DNA from: Cetobacterium_A somerae | GTDB lineage: Bacteria; Fusobacteriota; Fusobacteriia; Fusobacteriales; Fusobacteriaceae | NCBI RefSeq assembly: GCF_044784365.2 | Contig: NZ_CP173065.2 | Length of the DNA: 64,000 nucleotides | Strand: one strand, 5' to 3' | Shown: one piece after another, positions 17,504 to 25,663 of the stretch | Position numbering within the stretch: the first letter of the stretch is position 1 | Layout: the number at the start of each line of letters is the position of its first letter | Made by a program: the position numbers and the translations under genes | The notes under the pieces: generated by a model | What the model was told of the DNA's origin: nothing | Databases searched by the model: none | What the model saw: only the letters and a program-made list of their open reading frames with translations

Positions 17504-17536
17504 AAAAAAGGGAAGAATGTACTTCCCTTTTTTTTA
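17504..17536 (+). terminator. Intrinsic terminator after metK
   Basis: The stem GGGAAG (17510-17515) with CTTCCC (17522-17527) is extended by A/T pairs. It has a 6-base loop and an 8-T run. Confidence 0.9.
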
Positions 17537-17578
17537 TTTTAGTGTTAAGCTATAAAAAAAGAAAAGGAGAGGTGAATT

Positions 17579-17935
17579 ATGAAATATTTATTTGTAAATT
17601 ATCCTAAATGTTCAACGTGTGCAAAGGCAAAAAAATGGCTAGAAGAAAATGGAGTGGATTTTGAGTCAAGACATATTGTTGAAAATAAACCAACAAAAGA
17701 GGAGTTAAAAAAATGGATTACTTTAAGTGGTCAGCCAATAAAAAAGTTTTTTAATACAAGTGGCATTCTATATAGAGAGATGAACTTAAAGGAAAAAGTA
17801 GCTCAAAACAATGAAGATGAACTTTTAGATATTCTATCAACTAATGGAATGTTAGTAAAAAGACCGCTACTTATAGGGAAAGACAAGGTTTTAATAGGAT
17901 TTAAAGAAAAAGAATGGGAAGAGATAAAAAATTAA
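17579..17935 (+). CDS. ArsC/Spx-family thioredoxin-fold protein
   Basis: This 118-residue protein has the ArsC/Spx/YffB fold: an N-terminal beta strand, CSTC (a CxxC pair at residues 11-14) at the start of a helix, and the later segment LVKRPLLIGKDKVLIGF carrying the family's conserved Arg-Pro. Members include glutaredoxin-linked arsenate reductases and the transcriptional regulator Spx. A free-standing CxxC with this length fits the uncharacterised arsenate-reductase-like subgroup, and no ars genes are nearby. It is preceded by GGAGAGGTG and followed by a tRNA promoter. Confidence 0.8.
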   Translation: MKYLFVNYPKCSTCAKAKKWLEENGVDFESRHIVENKPTKEELKKWITLSGQPIKKFFNTSGILYREMNLKEKVAQNNEDELLDILSTNGMLVKRPLLIGKDKVLIGFKEKEWEEIKN

Positions 17936-17942
17936 AAAACTA

Positions 17943-17971
17943 TTGACAAAGAATGAAAAAAATGGTACTAT
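17943..17971 (+). promoter_or_regulatory. Promoter for tRNA-Glu/tRNA-Val pair
   Basis: TTGACA (17943-17948), a 17-bp spacer and TACTAT (17966-17971) preceded by TGG, the extended -10 form shared with the second tRNA array. Confidence 0.85.
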
Positions 17972-18003
17972 TATTATGTAGCAACAACGCGTCAGCGATA
18001 GTT

Positions 18004-18078
18004 GCCCCGTTCGTTCAGTGGTAAGGACAATAGATTTTCACTCTATAAACAGGGGTTCGATTCCCCTACGGGGTACCA
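18004..18078 (+). tRNA. tRNA-Glu (anticodon TTC), copy 1
   Basis: A 75-base cloverleaf with encoded CCA. The acceptor GCCCCGT pairs with ACGGGGT, ending in a G-U pair. The anticodon loop TTTTCAC gives anticodon TTC, and the T arm is GGGGTTCGATTCCCC. It is identical to the copy at 27399. Confidence 0.97.
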
Positions 18079-18080
18079 TT

Positions 18081-18156
18081 GGAAGCATAGCTCAGTTGGG
18101 AGAGCACCTGCCTTACAAGCAGGGGGTCACTGGTTCAAGTCCAGTTGTTTCCACCA
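18081..18156 (+). tRNA. tRNA-Val (anticodon TAC), copy 1
   Basis: A 76-base cloverleaf with encoded CCA, acceptor GGAAGCA, anticodon stem CCTGC/GCAGG and loop CTTACAA (anticodon TAC). It starts 2 bases after tRNA-Glu and is identical to the copy at 27476. Confidence 0.97.
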
Positions 18157-18167
18157 TTTGAACTTTT

Positions 18168-18190
18168 AAAGCACATATGTGCTTTTTTTT
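18168..18190 (+). terminator. Terminator after tRNA-Glu/Val pair
   Basis: AAAGCAC (18168-18174) pairs with GTGCTTT (18179-18185) around an ATAT loop, followed by a T run. Confidence 0.85.
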
Positions 18191-18200
18191 ATTTTTTGTA

Positions 18201-18239
18201 AAATAAAAAAAGGGATAAATTATGCTTAGCCCTTTTTTA
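18201..18239 (-). terminator. Terminator of the Skp-like gene
   Basis: On the minus strand an AAAAAAGGG arm, which overlaps the stop codon, pairs with CCCTTTTTT across a 15-base loop. It is followed by T-rich sequence and converges on the tRNA transcript. Confidence 0.75.
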
Positions 18240-18743
18240 CAATTGCTTTTTCAAAAGATTAGTTGTATCTAGTTTATAAGACTCTTTATTGTTTAAAAAA
18301 TTAAGAACATCTTCAGTTAGGTCAACACCACCATAAATTGTAGCACTTTTTTCAATAACCATTTCTAAATTTTTTTGTTTTCCAATTAAAATAGCAACAG
18401 AATCTATTTCGAATTTTATATCATAAATAAAATTTTGTTGATCCTCTTGAAAAACACGTTCAGAAGTCTCAATCTTTTCTTGAAATTGTTTTTTTAAATC
18501 TAATAATTTTTTTTTGTCATCTTCTGTAATTTTTGAATTTGATTTGATAATCTTCTCTTGTTCTAATAAGCTTTGTCTTAATCCTTCAATTTCTGAATTT
18601 AACTCTAATCTTTTATTTTCAAGTTTTTCTTCCATTTCAAAACGCTTATTGTATTGACTAAAGATGTATTCAGAGTCGATAACTCCAATATTGAGTGCAA
18701 AGGCTGAAGTGGTCATAAAAAGCAATAGAAATAAAACATTCAT
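18237..18743 (-). CDS. Skp/OmpH-family periplasmic chaperone-like protein
   Basis: The 168-residue protein begins with a signal peptide (MNVLFLLLFMTTSAFA) and then LNIGVIDSEYIFSQYNKRFE, the usual Skp/OmpH start. A long charged coiled coil (about 35-105) follows. Skp proteins hold unfolded outer-membrane proteins in the periplasm, which fits a diderm cell. The C-terminal region (ATIYGGVDLTEDVLNFLN) also matches the family end. It is transcribed divergently from the PBP gene; ATTATA at 18776-18781 (TATAAT on the minus strand) is a possible -10. Confidence 0.85.
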   Translation of the reverse strand: MNVLFLLLFMTTSAFALNIGVIDSEYIFSQYNKRFEMEEKLENKRLELNSEIEGLRQSLLEQEKIIKSNSKITEDDKKKLLDLKKQFQEKIETSERVFQEDQQNFIYDIKFEIDSVAILIGKQKNLEMVIEKSATIYGGVDLTEDVLNFLNNKESYKLDTTNLLKKQL

Positions 18744-18840
18744 ATAAATACTCCTTTTTGTGGAATTTTATTCTTATTATACATTATTTTGTCAATATTT
18801 GATATAATATTTAAAAGAAAAATAAAAAGAGGGTGGAGAA

Positions 18841-20949
18841 TTGAATAAGAAACTAAAAATATTTTTACTTTTGATACAGATATTTGGTATCGGGCTTTCT
18901 TTATATTATAGAAAATTTTTATTAACAGTTGCGGTAGTTTTAATGTTAATATATAATCTATACGTTTTTTTTAAATGGAAAAAAATAAAAATGAAAAATA
19001 ATTTTATACTAAGATCGTTTATAGCTTCAGATATAATTTTATTTTGTTTTTTTATTTTAATATTTAGAATGATTCAGATACAATTATTTGATTCAAACAA
19101 TTATAAAGAAGCTATAAATAAGCAGATAAATGTCGAAAGAAGAGAAGGTGGAGAAAGAGGAAACATATACGATTCAAAGGGAAAAGGGTTAGCATATAGT
19201 ATTAATATGTACGAATTATCAGTTGATCCCAAAAGATTTATAAAATCTTTAGAGGCACCTGAAGCTTTAAAAGAGTTAGTAAATAAGAAGTATATAAGAG
19301 ATAACTATAGACCATTGTTAAATACAATAAATAAACTAGGAAAAGAGGAGAGAGTTTATAAAAGATTAAACAGGAATATAGATGATGTAGAGAAAAAAGA
19401 GATTGAAGAGATTTTAGAAAAATATAATATAAAAGGTAAAAATATTATATTTTTAAGTGGAAGAAAAGAAAGAAGATATTACAAGCCGGATCAATATTTC
19501 TTTTTAGTTGGAAATATAGGTTTTAAGAAGGGTACAGAAAAAGAAGGGATTTTTGGAATAGAACTTTTTTATGAAAATTATTTAAAAGGGGATAAAATAT
19601 CTAGAATAATCCCAAGTATTAGAAGTTTAGGAATCGGATTGCCTACTTCTAGTGCTAGAACAAAAGTTAATTTAGATGGTATGAATATTCATTTAACTGT
19701 TGATAATGATTTACAATATATTTTAAATGATGAAATGGAAAAACAGTTTAAAAAAACAAATTCAGAAGAGGCGTACGCTGTTTTAATGGATCCAAATAAT
19801 GGTAAAATATTAGCAACTTCATTTTTTAGAAAAAATAAAAAAAATGTAGCTAATCCAATATTCCAATCCCAAGTAGAGCCGGGATCTATATTTAAACCAC
19901 TTGTAATAGCCGCAGCCTTACAAGAGAAAAAAATAAGAAGAAATACTAATTTTGATATTGGAAATGGAACCATAACGAAATATAAACATACTATAAGAGA
20001 AAGTAGTAGAAGTGTAAAAGGTATTTTAACAACTGAAGAGATATTAAAAAAGTCAAGTAACGTAGGAATGGTATTAATAGGAGATAAATTTACAAATGAG
20101 GAGTTTGACTCATATTTAGAGAGATTTGGATTATATGATAAAACAGGTGTTGATTATCCTTATGAAAAAAAACCTAGAAGAGAATCTGTAAAAAGATGGA
20201 ATGGATTGAAAAAAAGTACAATGTCCTTTGGACAAGGAATTGCCGTAACACCAATTCAAATGATAACGGCTTTTTCAGCAGTAATAAATGGTGGAGTAAT
20301 GTATCAACCATATATAGTTGATAAAATAACAGATAGAGATGGTTTAGTAGTTAGAAGAAATTTACCTATACCAAAAGGGAAAATTATAACAGAAGCAGTA
20401 TCAAAAGAGATGAGAGCGATGATGGAGTTAGCTGTATTGGAAGGAACTGTAAAAAAAGCTCATGTTGATGATTATAGAATAGGTGGAAAAACAGGAACTG
20501 CTCAATATAGTGAACATGGAAGATATGTAAAGCATGAATATTTATCATCTGTAATGGGATTTTTTCCTGTAGAAAAACCTCAGTATATACTACTAGCTAT
20601 GTTTTTTAAGCCTCAAGGAGATGTTTTGTATGATAAATATGGCGGAACAGCAGCAGCTCCAGTATTAGGAGAAGTTGTAAAAAGGGTAACTAAGATAAAA
20701 AATATTTATTCACAAAAGATAGAGAACATAAGAGTTCAAGGAAAACGAAGTTTGAGAAGTATAGAAAATAATGAAGAATTAGTTATAATGCCAGATCTAA
20801 AAGGGTTGAGTGCCAGAGAGGTTATTGAAATTTTTAAGGGTAGTGATATTGAAGTTGAATTAACAGGAACAGGTGTTGTTCAAAGTCAAAGTGTTGAACC
20901 ACAAAAAGAATTGGTAGATATAAAGAAAATAAAAATAAAATTAAACTAG
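18841..20949 (+). CDS. ftsI: Class B penicillin-binding protein (FtsI-like transpeptidase) with PASTA-like tail
   Basis: The 702-residue transpeptidase cross-links peptidoglycan. Active-site motifs are SIFK (349-352), SSN (405-407) and KTGT (550-553). A dimerisation domain with RRGNIYD-like sequence (ERGNIYDSKGKGLAYS) precedes them. A C-terminal PASTA-like segment (about 648-702) begins VIMPDLKGLSAREVIEIF. Three N-terminal hydrophobic helices are visible (about 7-23, 26-45, 58-78), whereas FtsI usually has one. The TTG start has GGGTGGAG at good spacing, and an extended -10 (TGATATAAT, -10 at 18803-18808) lies upstream. The nearby FtsB/DivIC-like gene supports a division role. Confidence 0.88.
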   Translation: MNKKLKIFLLLIQIFGIGLSLYYRKFLLTVAVVLMLIYNLYVFFKWKKIKMKNNFILRSFIASDIILFCFFILIFRMIQIQLFDSNNYKEAINKQINVERREGGERGNIYDSKGKGLAYSINMYELSVDPKRFIKSLEAPEALKELVNKKYIRDNYRPLLNTINKLGKEERVYKRLNRNIDDVEKKEIEEILEKYNIKGKNIIFLSGRKERRYYKPDQYFFLVGNIGFKKGTEKEGIFGIELFYENYLKGDKISRIIPSIRSLGIGLPTSSARTKVNLDGMNIHLTVDNDLQYILNDEMEKQFKKTNSEEAYAVLMDPNNGKILATSFFRKNKKNVANPIFQSQVEPGSIFKPLVIAAALQEKKIRRNTNFDIGNGTITKYKHTIRESSRSVKGILTTEEILKKSSNVGMVLIGDKFTNEEFDSYLERFGLYDKTGVDYPYEKKPRRESVKRWNGLKKSTMSFGQGIAVTPIQMITAFSAVINGGVMYQPYIVDKITDRDGLVVRRNLPIPKGKIITEAVSKEMRAMMELAVLEGTVKKAHVDDYRIGGKTGTAQYSEHGRYVKHEYLSSVMGFFPVEKPQYILLAMFFKPQGDVLYDKYGGTAAAPVLGEVVKRVTKIKNIYSQKIENIRVQGKRSLRSIENNEELVIMPDLKGLSAREVIEIFKGSDIEVELTGTGVVQSQSVEPQKELVDIKKIKIKLN

Positions 20950-20958
20950 GAGAAAGTA

Positions 20959-23241
20959 ATGAGATATTATAGTGTCTATATAGAAAAGACAAAAGATTTC
21001 TATACTTATGCCAGTGATGAAGAGAGTATAAACGTTGGAGATAGAGTTTTGGTATCTTTTAGAAATAAAGATAAAGTGGGACTAATTATTGAAGAAGAAA
21101 AAGATAAAGAGTATACTTTTAAAGTTTTGAAAATAAAAAAAGTATTATATGAAGAGTTAAGTTTTTCTAAAAAATTTATAAAATTGTTGTTATGGATAAG
21201 AGATTACTATATGAGTCCTTTTGATCAAGTTTTTTCTACAGCAGTGCCCTCAGGAGTAAAAATAAAGTATGAGGATATTTATCGACCTAAAAATCTTAAT
21301 GGTACTTTAATTAAAGATGAGATTTTAGAATATTTTTTGAAAAAGAGTTTAGTTAGAAAAAAAACATTGGTTGATAGATTCTCAAAAAATAAAATACAGG
21401 AATATCTAGATAATAATTATTTAAAAGTTCAAGATAGTTGGTATGGTCTTCAAGAAGATGTTGAAGATGTTGATTTAGAACTGAAATTATATTTTCAAGA
21501 GAGAGTAGAAATTGGAAAAACAACTTTAGAAAAGAAATTTGACAAAAAAACTATTGAAAATCATTTGAAGAACGGAACATTAATACTTGAAAGAAAAATA
21601 AAAAGTTTTAATGAAGAGAAATTGAAAAAAGATATTGAAAAAGAGGTATATAAGGAAGATACTAAATTAAATTCAGAGCAAGAGAGAATAAAAAGTGGTA
21701 TTGAAACTTCAAATAAAAGGCATTTTTTAATAAGAGGAGTAACAGGATCGGGAAAAACTGAGATATATATACAACTTATAAAGAGAGCTTTAGAAAATGG
21801 AAAAGGATCAATATTTTTAGTTCCAGAAATATCTTTAACTCCTCAAATGGTAAAAAGATTTAAAAAAGAATTTGGAGAAGAGGTGGCAATACTTCATAGT
21901 AGATTATCTAATATAGAAAGAGCTAAAGAGTGGTATAGCATATATACAGGTGATAAAAGAGTTGTTTTAGGAGTTCGTTCAGCAATTTTTGCTCCTGTAA
22001 AAAATCTCGAATACATTATTGTAGATGAAGAGCACGAAAATAGTTATAAACAAGATAGTACACCAAGGTATAATGCAAAGTATGTAGCTATAAAAAAAGC
22101 TGAACTAGAAAATGCAAAAGTAGTTTTAGGTTCAGCAACACCATCGATTGAAAGTTACTACTATGCTAAAAAAGGAATATTTCAACTTTTTGAGATAGAT
22201 CATAGATATAAGGATGCAAAATTACCAGAGATAGAGATTGTGGATATGAAAGAGGAAAAAGATAGCTTTTTCAGTGAAAAACTTTTAGAGGAGATAAGAG
22301 GAGCACTTTTAAGAAAAGAACAAATAATACTTCTTCTAAATAGAAAAGGATATTCTACATTAGTTCAATGCCAAGAATGTGGACATATGGAAGAGTGTGA
22401 GCATTGTTCTATAAAATTAAACTATTATGCAAGTAATAACAGCTTAAAGTGCAACTATTGTGGCATATCAAAAAGATTTTTAGGTCATTGTTCTAAGTGT
22501 GGAAGTAAAAATATATCCTTTAGTGGACGTGGAGTTGAAAGAGTAGAAGAGGAGCTTCGAAAAAGATTTCCTGTAAATATAATTAGAGTTGATGGAGATG
22601 TTTCAAAAGAAAAAAATTTTTATGAAAATATGTATAATGATTTTTTAGGTGGTAAATACGATATTATGATTGGAACTCAAATGATATCTAGAGGATTACA
22701 TTTTCCCAATGTAACTTTAGTTGGAGTAATAAATGCAGATACAATTATGAGTATCCCTGATTTTAGATCAGGTGAAAGAACATATCAAATGATAACTCAA
22801 GTAGCGGGAAGAGCTGGAAGAGGAGAGAAAAAGGGGAAAGTTATAATTCAGACTTATCAACCTGAAAATTATATAATAGAAAAAATTCAGGAAAATAGTT
22901 ATATAAATTTTTATGAAAAAGAGATAGAGAAAAGAGAGATACTTTTTTATCCCCCATTTTCAAAAATAATAAATATTGGAATATCTTCAAATGAGGAGTA
23001 TGGATTAGAAGAGTATTGTCATTTGGTATTTAAAGAGATTGAACATGAGAAAGTAGAGCTTTATGGACCTATGAAATCATTAGTTTATAAAGTGAAAGGA
23101 AGATATAGATGCAATATATTTATAAAAGGGGACAGAAGAGAAATCAATGAGTATAAAATATTTTTAGAAAATAAATTGAAAAAAATAGAGAATAAAAAAT
23201 ATAGAATAGTTGTTGATGTAGACCCGATTAATCTAATATGA
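20959..23241 (+). CDS. priA: Primosomal protein N' (PriA helicase)
   Basis: PriA recognises stalled forks and reloads the replisome. The 760-residue protein has an N-terminal DNA-binding region, Walker A GVTGSGKTEIYI, DEEH (in IIVDEEHENSYKQDS), GSATPS and a QVAGRAGRG motif. Two zinc-binding clusters are present (CQECGHMEECEHCS and CNYCG with CSKCGSKN). It follows the PBP gene by 9 bases with GGAG upstream and precedes def in one operon. Confidence 0.96.
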   Translation: MRYYSVYIEKTKDFYTYASDEESINVGDRVLVSFRNKDKVGLIIEEEKDKEYTFKVLKIKKVLYEELSFSKKFIKLLLWIRDYYMSPFDQVFSTAVPSGVKIKYEDIYRPKNLNGTLIKDEILEYFLKKSLVRKKTLVDRFSKNKIQEYLDNNYLKVQDSWYGLQEDVEDVDLELKLYFQERVEIGKTTLEKKFDKKTIENHLKNGTLILERKIKSFNEEKLKKDIEKEVYKEDTKLNSEQERIKSGIETSNKRHFLIRGVTGSGKTEIYIQLIKRALENGKGSIFLVPEISLTPQMVKRFKKEFGEEVAILHSRLSNIERAKEWYSIYTGDKRVVLGVRSAIFAPVKNLEYIIVDEEHENSYKQDSTPRYNAKYVAIKKAELENAKVVLGSATPSIESYYYAKKGIFQLFEIDHRYKDAKLPEIEIVDMKEEKDSFFSEKLLEEIRGALLRKEQIILLLNRKGYSTLVQCQECGHMEECEHCSIKLNYYASNNSLKCNYCGISKRFLGHCSKCGSKNISFSGRGVERVEEELRKRFPVNIIRVDGDVSKEKNFYENMYNDFLGGKYDIMIGTQMISRGLHFPNVTLVGVINADTIMSIPDFRSGERTYQMITQVAGRAGRGEKKGKVIIQTYQPENYIIEKIQENSYINFYEKEIEKREILFYPPFSKIINIGISSNEEYGLEEYCHLVFKEIEHEKVELYGPMKSLVYKVKGRYRCNIFIKGDRREINEYKIFLENKLKKIENKKYRIVVDVDPINLI

Positions 23242-23247
23242 TATAAT
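23239..23247 (+). promoter_or_regulatory. Internal extended -10 promoter before def
   Basis: TGATATAAT (TGA at 23239-23241, TATAAT at 23242-23247) overlaps the priA stop, 36 bases before the def ATG. No -35 hexamer is evident. It is the same motif type as upstream of folE, the PBP gene and the acyltransferase. Confidence 0.5.
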
Positions 23248-23282
23248 ATATATTGAAAAAAAAGAGAATTGGAGGAAAATAC

Positions 23283-23786
23283 ATGTTATACGACATAAAA
23301 ATATATGGAAATGAATGTTTAAGAACTGTAGCTGAGCCAGTAACAGAAATAACGCCAGAGATACTTGAAATTTTAGATAATATGGTAGAAACAATGCACG
23401 AAGCTAATGGAGTAGGACTTGCAGCACCACAAGTTGGAATAAGCAAGAGAATGTTTGTAATTGACGTTGGAGATGGGATTGTAAGAAAAATTATAAATCC
23501 AGAGTTAATAGAGTTATCAGATACTGTTGAAAATATAGATGAAGGATGTTTAAGTGTTCCAGGAATTTATAAACCTGTAAAAAGATCAGTGACAGTAAAG
23601 ATAAAGTATTTAAACGAAAAGGGTGAAGAAGTAATAGAAGAGGGAACAGAACTTTTAGGAAGAGCTTTCCAACACGAGTATGACCATTTAGAAGCTATTT
23701 TATTTGTAGATAAAATATCACCAGTGGCTAAAAGAATGGTATCTAAAAAATTACAACTTTTGAAAAAAGAGGTAGGTAAAAACTAA
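23283..23786 (+). CDS. def: Peptide deformylase
   Basis: Def removes the N-formyl group from new proteins. It is a metal enzyme with three motifs, all present: GVGLAAPQVGI, EGCLSVPG and QHEYDHLEA. The ATG at 23283 is chosen because GGAGGA lies 6 bases upstream; an upstream in-frame start (23253) would add ten residues not typical of the family. The resulting 167 residues have normal length. The stop shares its last A with the ATG of the next gene (TAATG). Confidence 0.95.
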   Translation: MLYDIKIYGNECLRTVAEPVTEITPEILEILDNMVETMHEANGVGLAAPQVGISKRMFVIDVGDGIVRKIINPELIELSDTVENIDEGCLSVPGIYKPVKRSVTVKIKYLNEKGEEVIEEGTELLGRAFQHEYDHLEAILFVDKISPVAKRMVSKKLQLLKKEVGKN

Positions 23787-24054
23787 TGAAAAATCTACTT
23801 TGGATAGTCCCGTTAGTTATACATTTTGCATTTTTAGGACAAAATATATTTAGATCATTTGTTAAAATCGATAAGTTAAAAATGGAGCAAGAGATAAAGA
23901 TTAAACAAAAAAAGAGATTGAAAGCTTAATTGTTAGATATGATGAAATGATTGAGAATATAAATAATCCCTTTTACAGAGAAAAAGTAGCTAGGAATCAA
24001 CTCCAAATGGTTTTACCAGGAGAAAAAATTTATAGATTAATTGAAACAAAGTAG
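23786..24054 (+). pseudogene. FtsB/DivIC-like septum formation initiator, interrupted by a -1 frameshift
   Basis: The first frame from the ATG at 23786 gives 47 residues: a membrane helix (LLWIVPLVIHFAFLGQNIF) and a charged helix ending at TAA 23927. Moving to the -1 frame at a 7-A run (23907-23913) continues the protein with a coiled coil and REKVARNQLQMVLPGEKIYR, the conserved C-terminal block of FtsB/DivIC/FtsL-type division proteins, ending at TAG 24052. The joined product would be 89 residues, normal for the family. The site reads A AAA AAG (23908-23914) in the zero frame, the classic -1 slippery heptamer. Ribosomal frameshifting, transcriptional slippage, a sequencing error (7 for 8 A) or true inactivation are all possible. 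The def start codon overlap and glpX spacing suggest a functional gene. Confidence 0.75.
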
Positions 24055-24062
24055 GAGGAAAA

Positions 24063-25088
24063 ATGAAAAGAGAGTTAGCTTTAGAGTTTGCTAGAGTTAC
24101 AGAAGCAGCAGCCTTAGCAGCTTACAAATGGGTAGGTAGAGGAGATAAGGAGGCAGCAGATCAAGCAGCGGTAGACGCTATGAGAACTGTACTAAATGGG
24201 ATAAAAATTCAAGGGGAGATTGTAATAGGAGAGGGAGAGATTGATGAAGCTCCTATGCTATACATCGGCGAAAAGGTAGGAATAGATTCTCCTGATAAAG
24301 AAAGATATTCACAAGTTGATATTGCTGTAGATCCAGTTGAAGGAACAAGAATGACAGCACAAGGTCAAGCTAATGCAATCGCAGTTTTAGCAGTAGGGAA
24401 CAAAGGCAGCTTTTTAAAAGCTCCAGATATGTATATGGAAAAATTAATAGTAGGACCTGAAGCAAAAGGTGTAATTGATTTATCAAAACCTTTAATGGAA
24501 AATATAGATAATATATGTAAAGCTTTAAATAAGCCATTAAATGAGCTAACAGTAGTAGTATTAGACAAACCAAGACATAAAACGATAATAAAAGATTTAC
24601 AAGATTTAAATATTAAAGTTTATGCTTTACCAGATGGAGATGTAGCAGGATCAATATTAACATCAGTTGTAGATTCAGATGTAGATGTACTTTACGGTAT
24701 AGGTGGAGCTCCAGAAGGTGTTATATCAGCTGCTGTAATCAAGGCTTTAGGTGGAGATATGCAAGCTAGATTAAAATTAAGAAGTGAAGTAAAAGGTGTA
24801 TCACTAGAAAATGACAAAATATCTGCATATGAAAAGTCTAGATGTGAAGAGATGGGACTAAGAGTAGGAGATGTTTTAAAGATGGATGATCTTGTAAAAG
24901 ATGATGAAGTTATTTTCTCAGCAACAGGAATAACAAGTGGAGATCTTTTAGAAGGTGTAAAAAGAAAAGGGAATATAGCTAGAACTCAAACTTTAGTTAT
25001 AAGAGGAAAAAGTAAAACAGTTAGATATATAAATGCTGTTCATAACCTAGATTATAAACCGGAAGATATAATGGAATTAGTAAAATAA
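24063..25088 (+). CDS. glpX: Fructose-1,6-bisphosphatase class II (GlpX)
   Basis: GlpX hydrolyses fructose 1,6-bisphosphate in gluconeogenesis. The 341-residue protein has the family start (ALEFARVTEAAALAAYKWVG), the metal/phosphate motifs GEGEIDEAPMLYIGE and DPVEGTRMTAQG, and GGAPEGVISAA later. It has AGGAGG before the ATG and lies 8 bases after the FtsB/DivIC-like gene. A hairpin follows it. Confidence 0.95.
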   Translation: MKRELALEFARVTEAAALAAYKWVGRGDKEAADQAAVDAMRTVLNGIKIQGEIVIGEGEIDEAPMLYIGEKVGIDSPDKERYSQVDIAVDPVEGTRMTAQGQANAIAVLAVGNKGSFLKAPDMYMEKLIVGPEAKGVIDLSKPLMENIDNICKALNKPLNELTVVVLDKPRHKTIIKDLQDLNIKVYALPDGDVAGSILTSVVDSDVDVLYGIGGAPEGVISAAVIKALGGDMQARLKLRSEVKGVSLENDKISAYEKSRCEEMGLRVGDVLKMDDLVKDDEVIFSATGITSGDLLEGVKRKGNIARTQTLVIRGKSKTVRYINAVHNLDYKPEDIMELVK

Positions 25089-25106
25089 TTAAATAATAAT
25101 TGAATA

Positions 25107-25140
25107 GAAAAGTAGAGAATATTCTCTACTTTTCTTCATT
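25107..25140 (+). terminator. Hairpin after glpX
   Basis: Two perfectly complementary 14-base arms (25107-25120, 25121-25134) would form a long stem with a small loop. They are followed by only a modest T-rich stretch. Confidence 0.7.
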
Positions 25141-25158
25141 ATTAAATGAGGAGGATAA

Positions 25159-25653
25159 ATGTTTTTTTATGATGATTTTATAAAAAAAATAGAAAAGACA
25201 AAAGTACAATATAAACCATTAAAGAAGTATACACTTGAAGGTAAAAAAATGATTGTATGGTTAGGAACAGGAGTACCACTTATATTAATTGGAGCTCTTC
25301 AAGGATATATAGGGTATACAAAGAATTATAGCATACCATACATAGGAATAGCTGCATTGCTATTATTTTTAGGATTTAAACATTTAAAAAATCTTTTTAA
25401 ATATAAAATAATTTTAGATTGTGAAAATAAAAGGATCTTAGGTCAAGGATTGAATCTATCTTTTGATGAAATAGATACATGTACTATGAAAGAAGGAGTA
25501 GTAGGAAAAGGAAATAGACTACAAGTTATAATAAGAATAGTTACAATTGATAAAAGAGAGATAATTATCCCTTTAATTATGGGAAATAAAATTGATTTTA
25601 TCTGTACTTTAAAGGATGAACTAAAGGGTAAGTTTTCAATAATAAAGGGATAG
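25159..25653 (+). CDS. Hypothetical membrane protein with two TM helices
   Basis: I do not recognise this 164-residue protein. A short charged N terminus (1-30) is followed by two hydrophobic helices (about 31-50 and 57-75). A cytoplasmic, mostly beta-type C-terminal part (about 82-164, with KIILDCENKRILGQGLNLSF) resembles the layout of small membrane proteins with a PH-like domain. It has GGAGGAT before the ATG and lies 10 bases upstream of the glycosidase-like gene, so the two are probably cotranscribed. Confidence 0.65.
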   Translation: MFFYDDFIKKIEKTKVQYKPLKKYTLEGKKMIVWLGTGVPLILIGALQGYIGYTKNYSIPYIGIAALLLFLGFKHLKNLFKYKIILDCENKRILGQGLNLSFDEIDTCTMKEGVVGKGNRLQVIIRIVTIDKREIIIPLIMGNKIDFICTLKDELKGKFSIIKG

Positions 25654-25663
25654 GAGTGATTCT

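Larger units (their letters stand above)
18003..18158 (+). repeat. 156-bp exact repeat (tRNA-Glu-tRNA-Val unit), copy 1
   Basis: This segment is base-for-base identical to 27398-27553, including the 2-base spacer between the tRNAs. The flanks differ, so the repeat boundaries coincide with the tRNA pair. Confidence 0.95.

Noticed and set aside
17982..18005. Hairpin GCAAC/GTTGC just before tRNA-Glu
   Set aside because: The 3' arm runs into the tRNA acceptor stem. It is short and has no T run, so it is probably a processing-leader accident.
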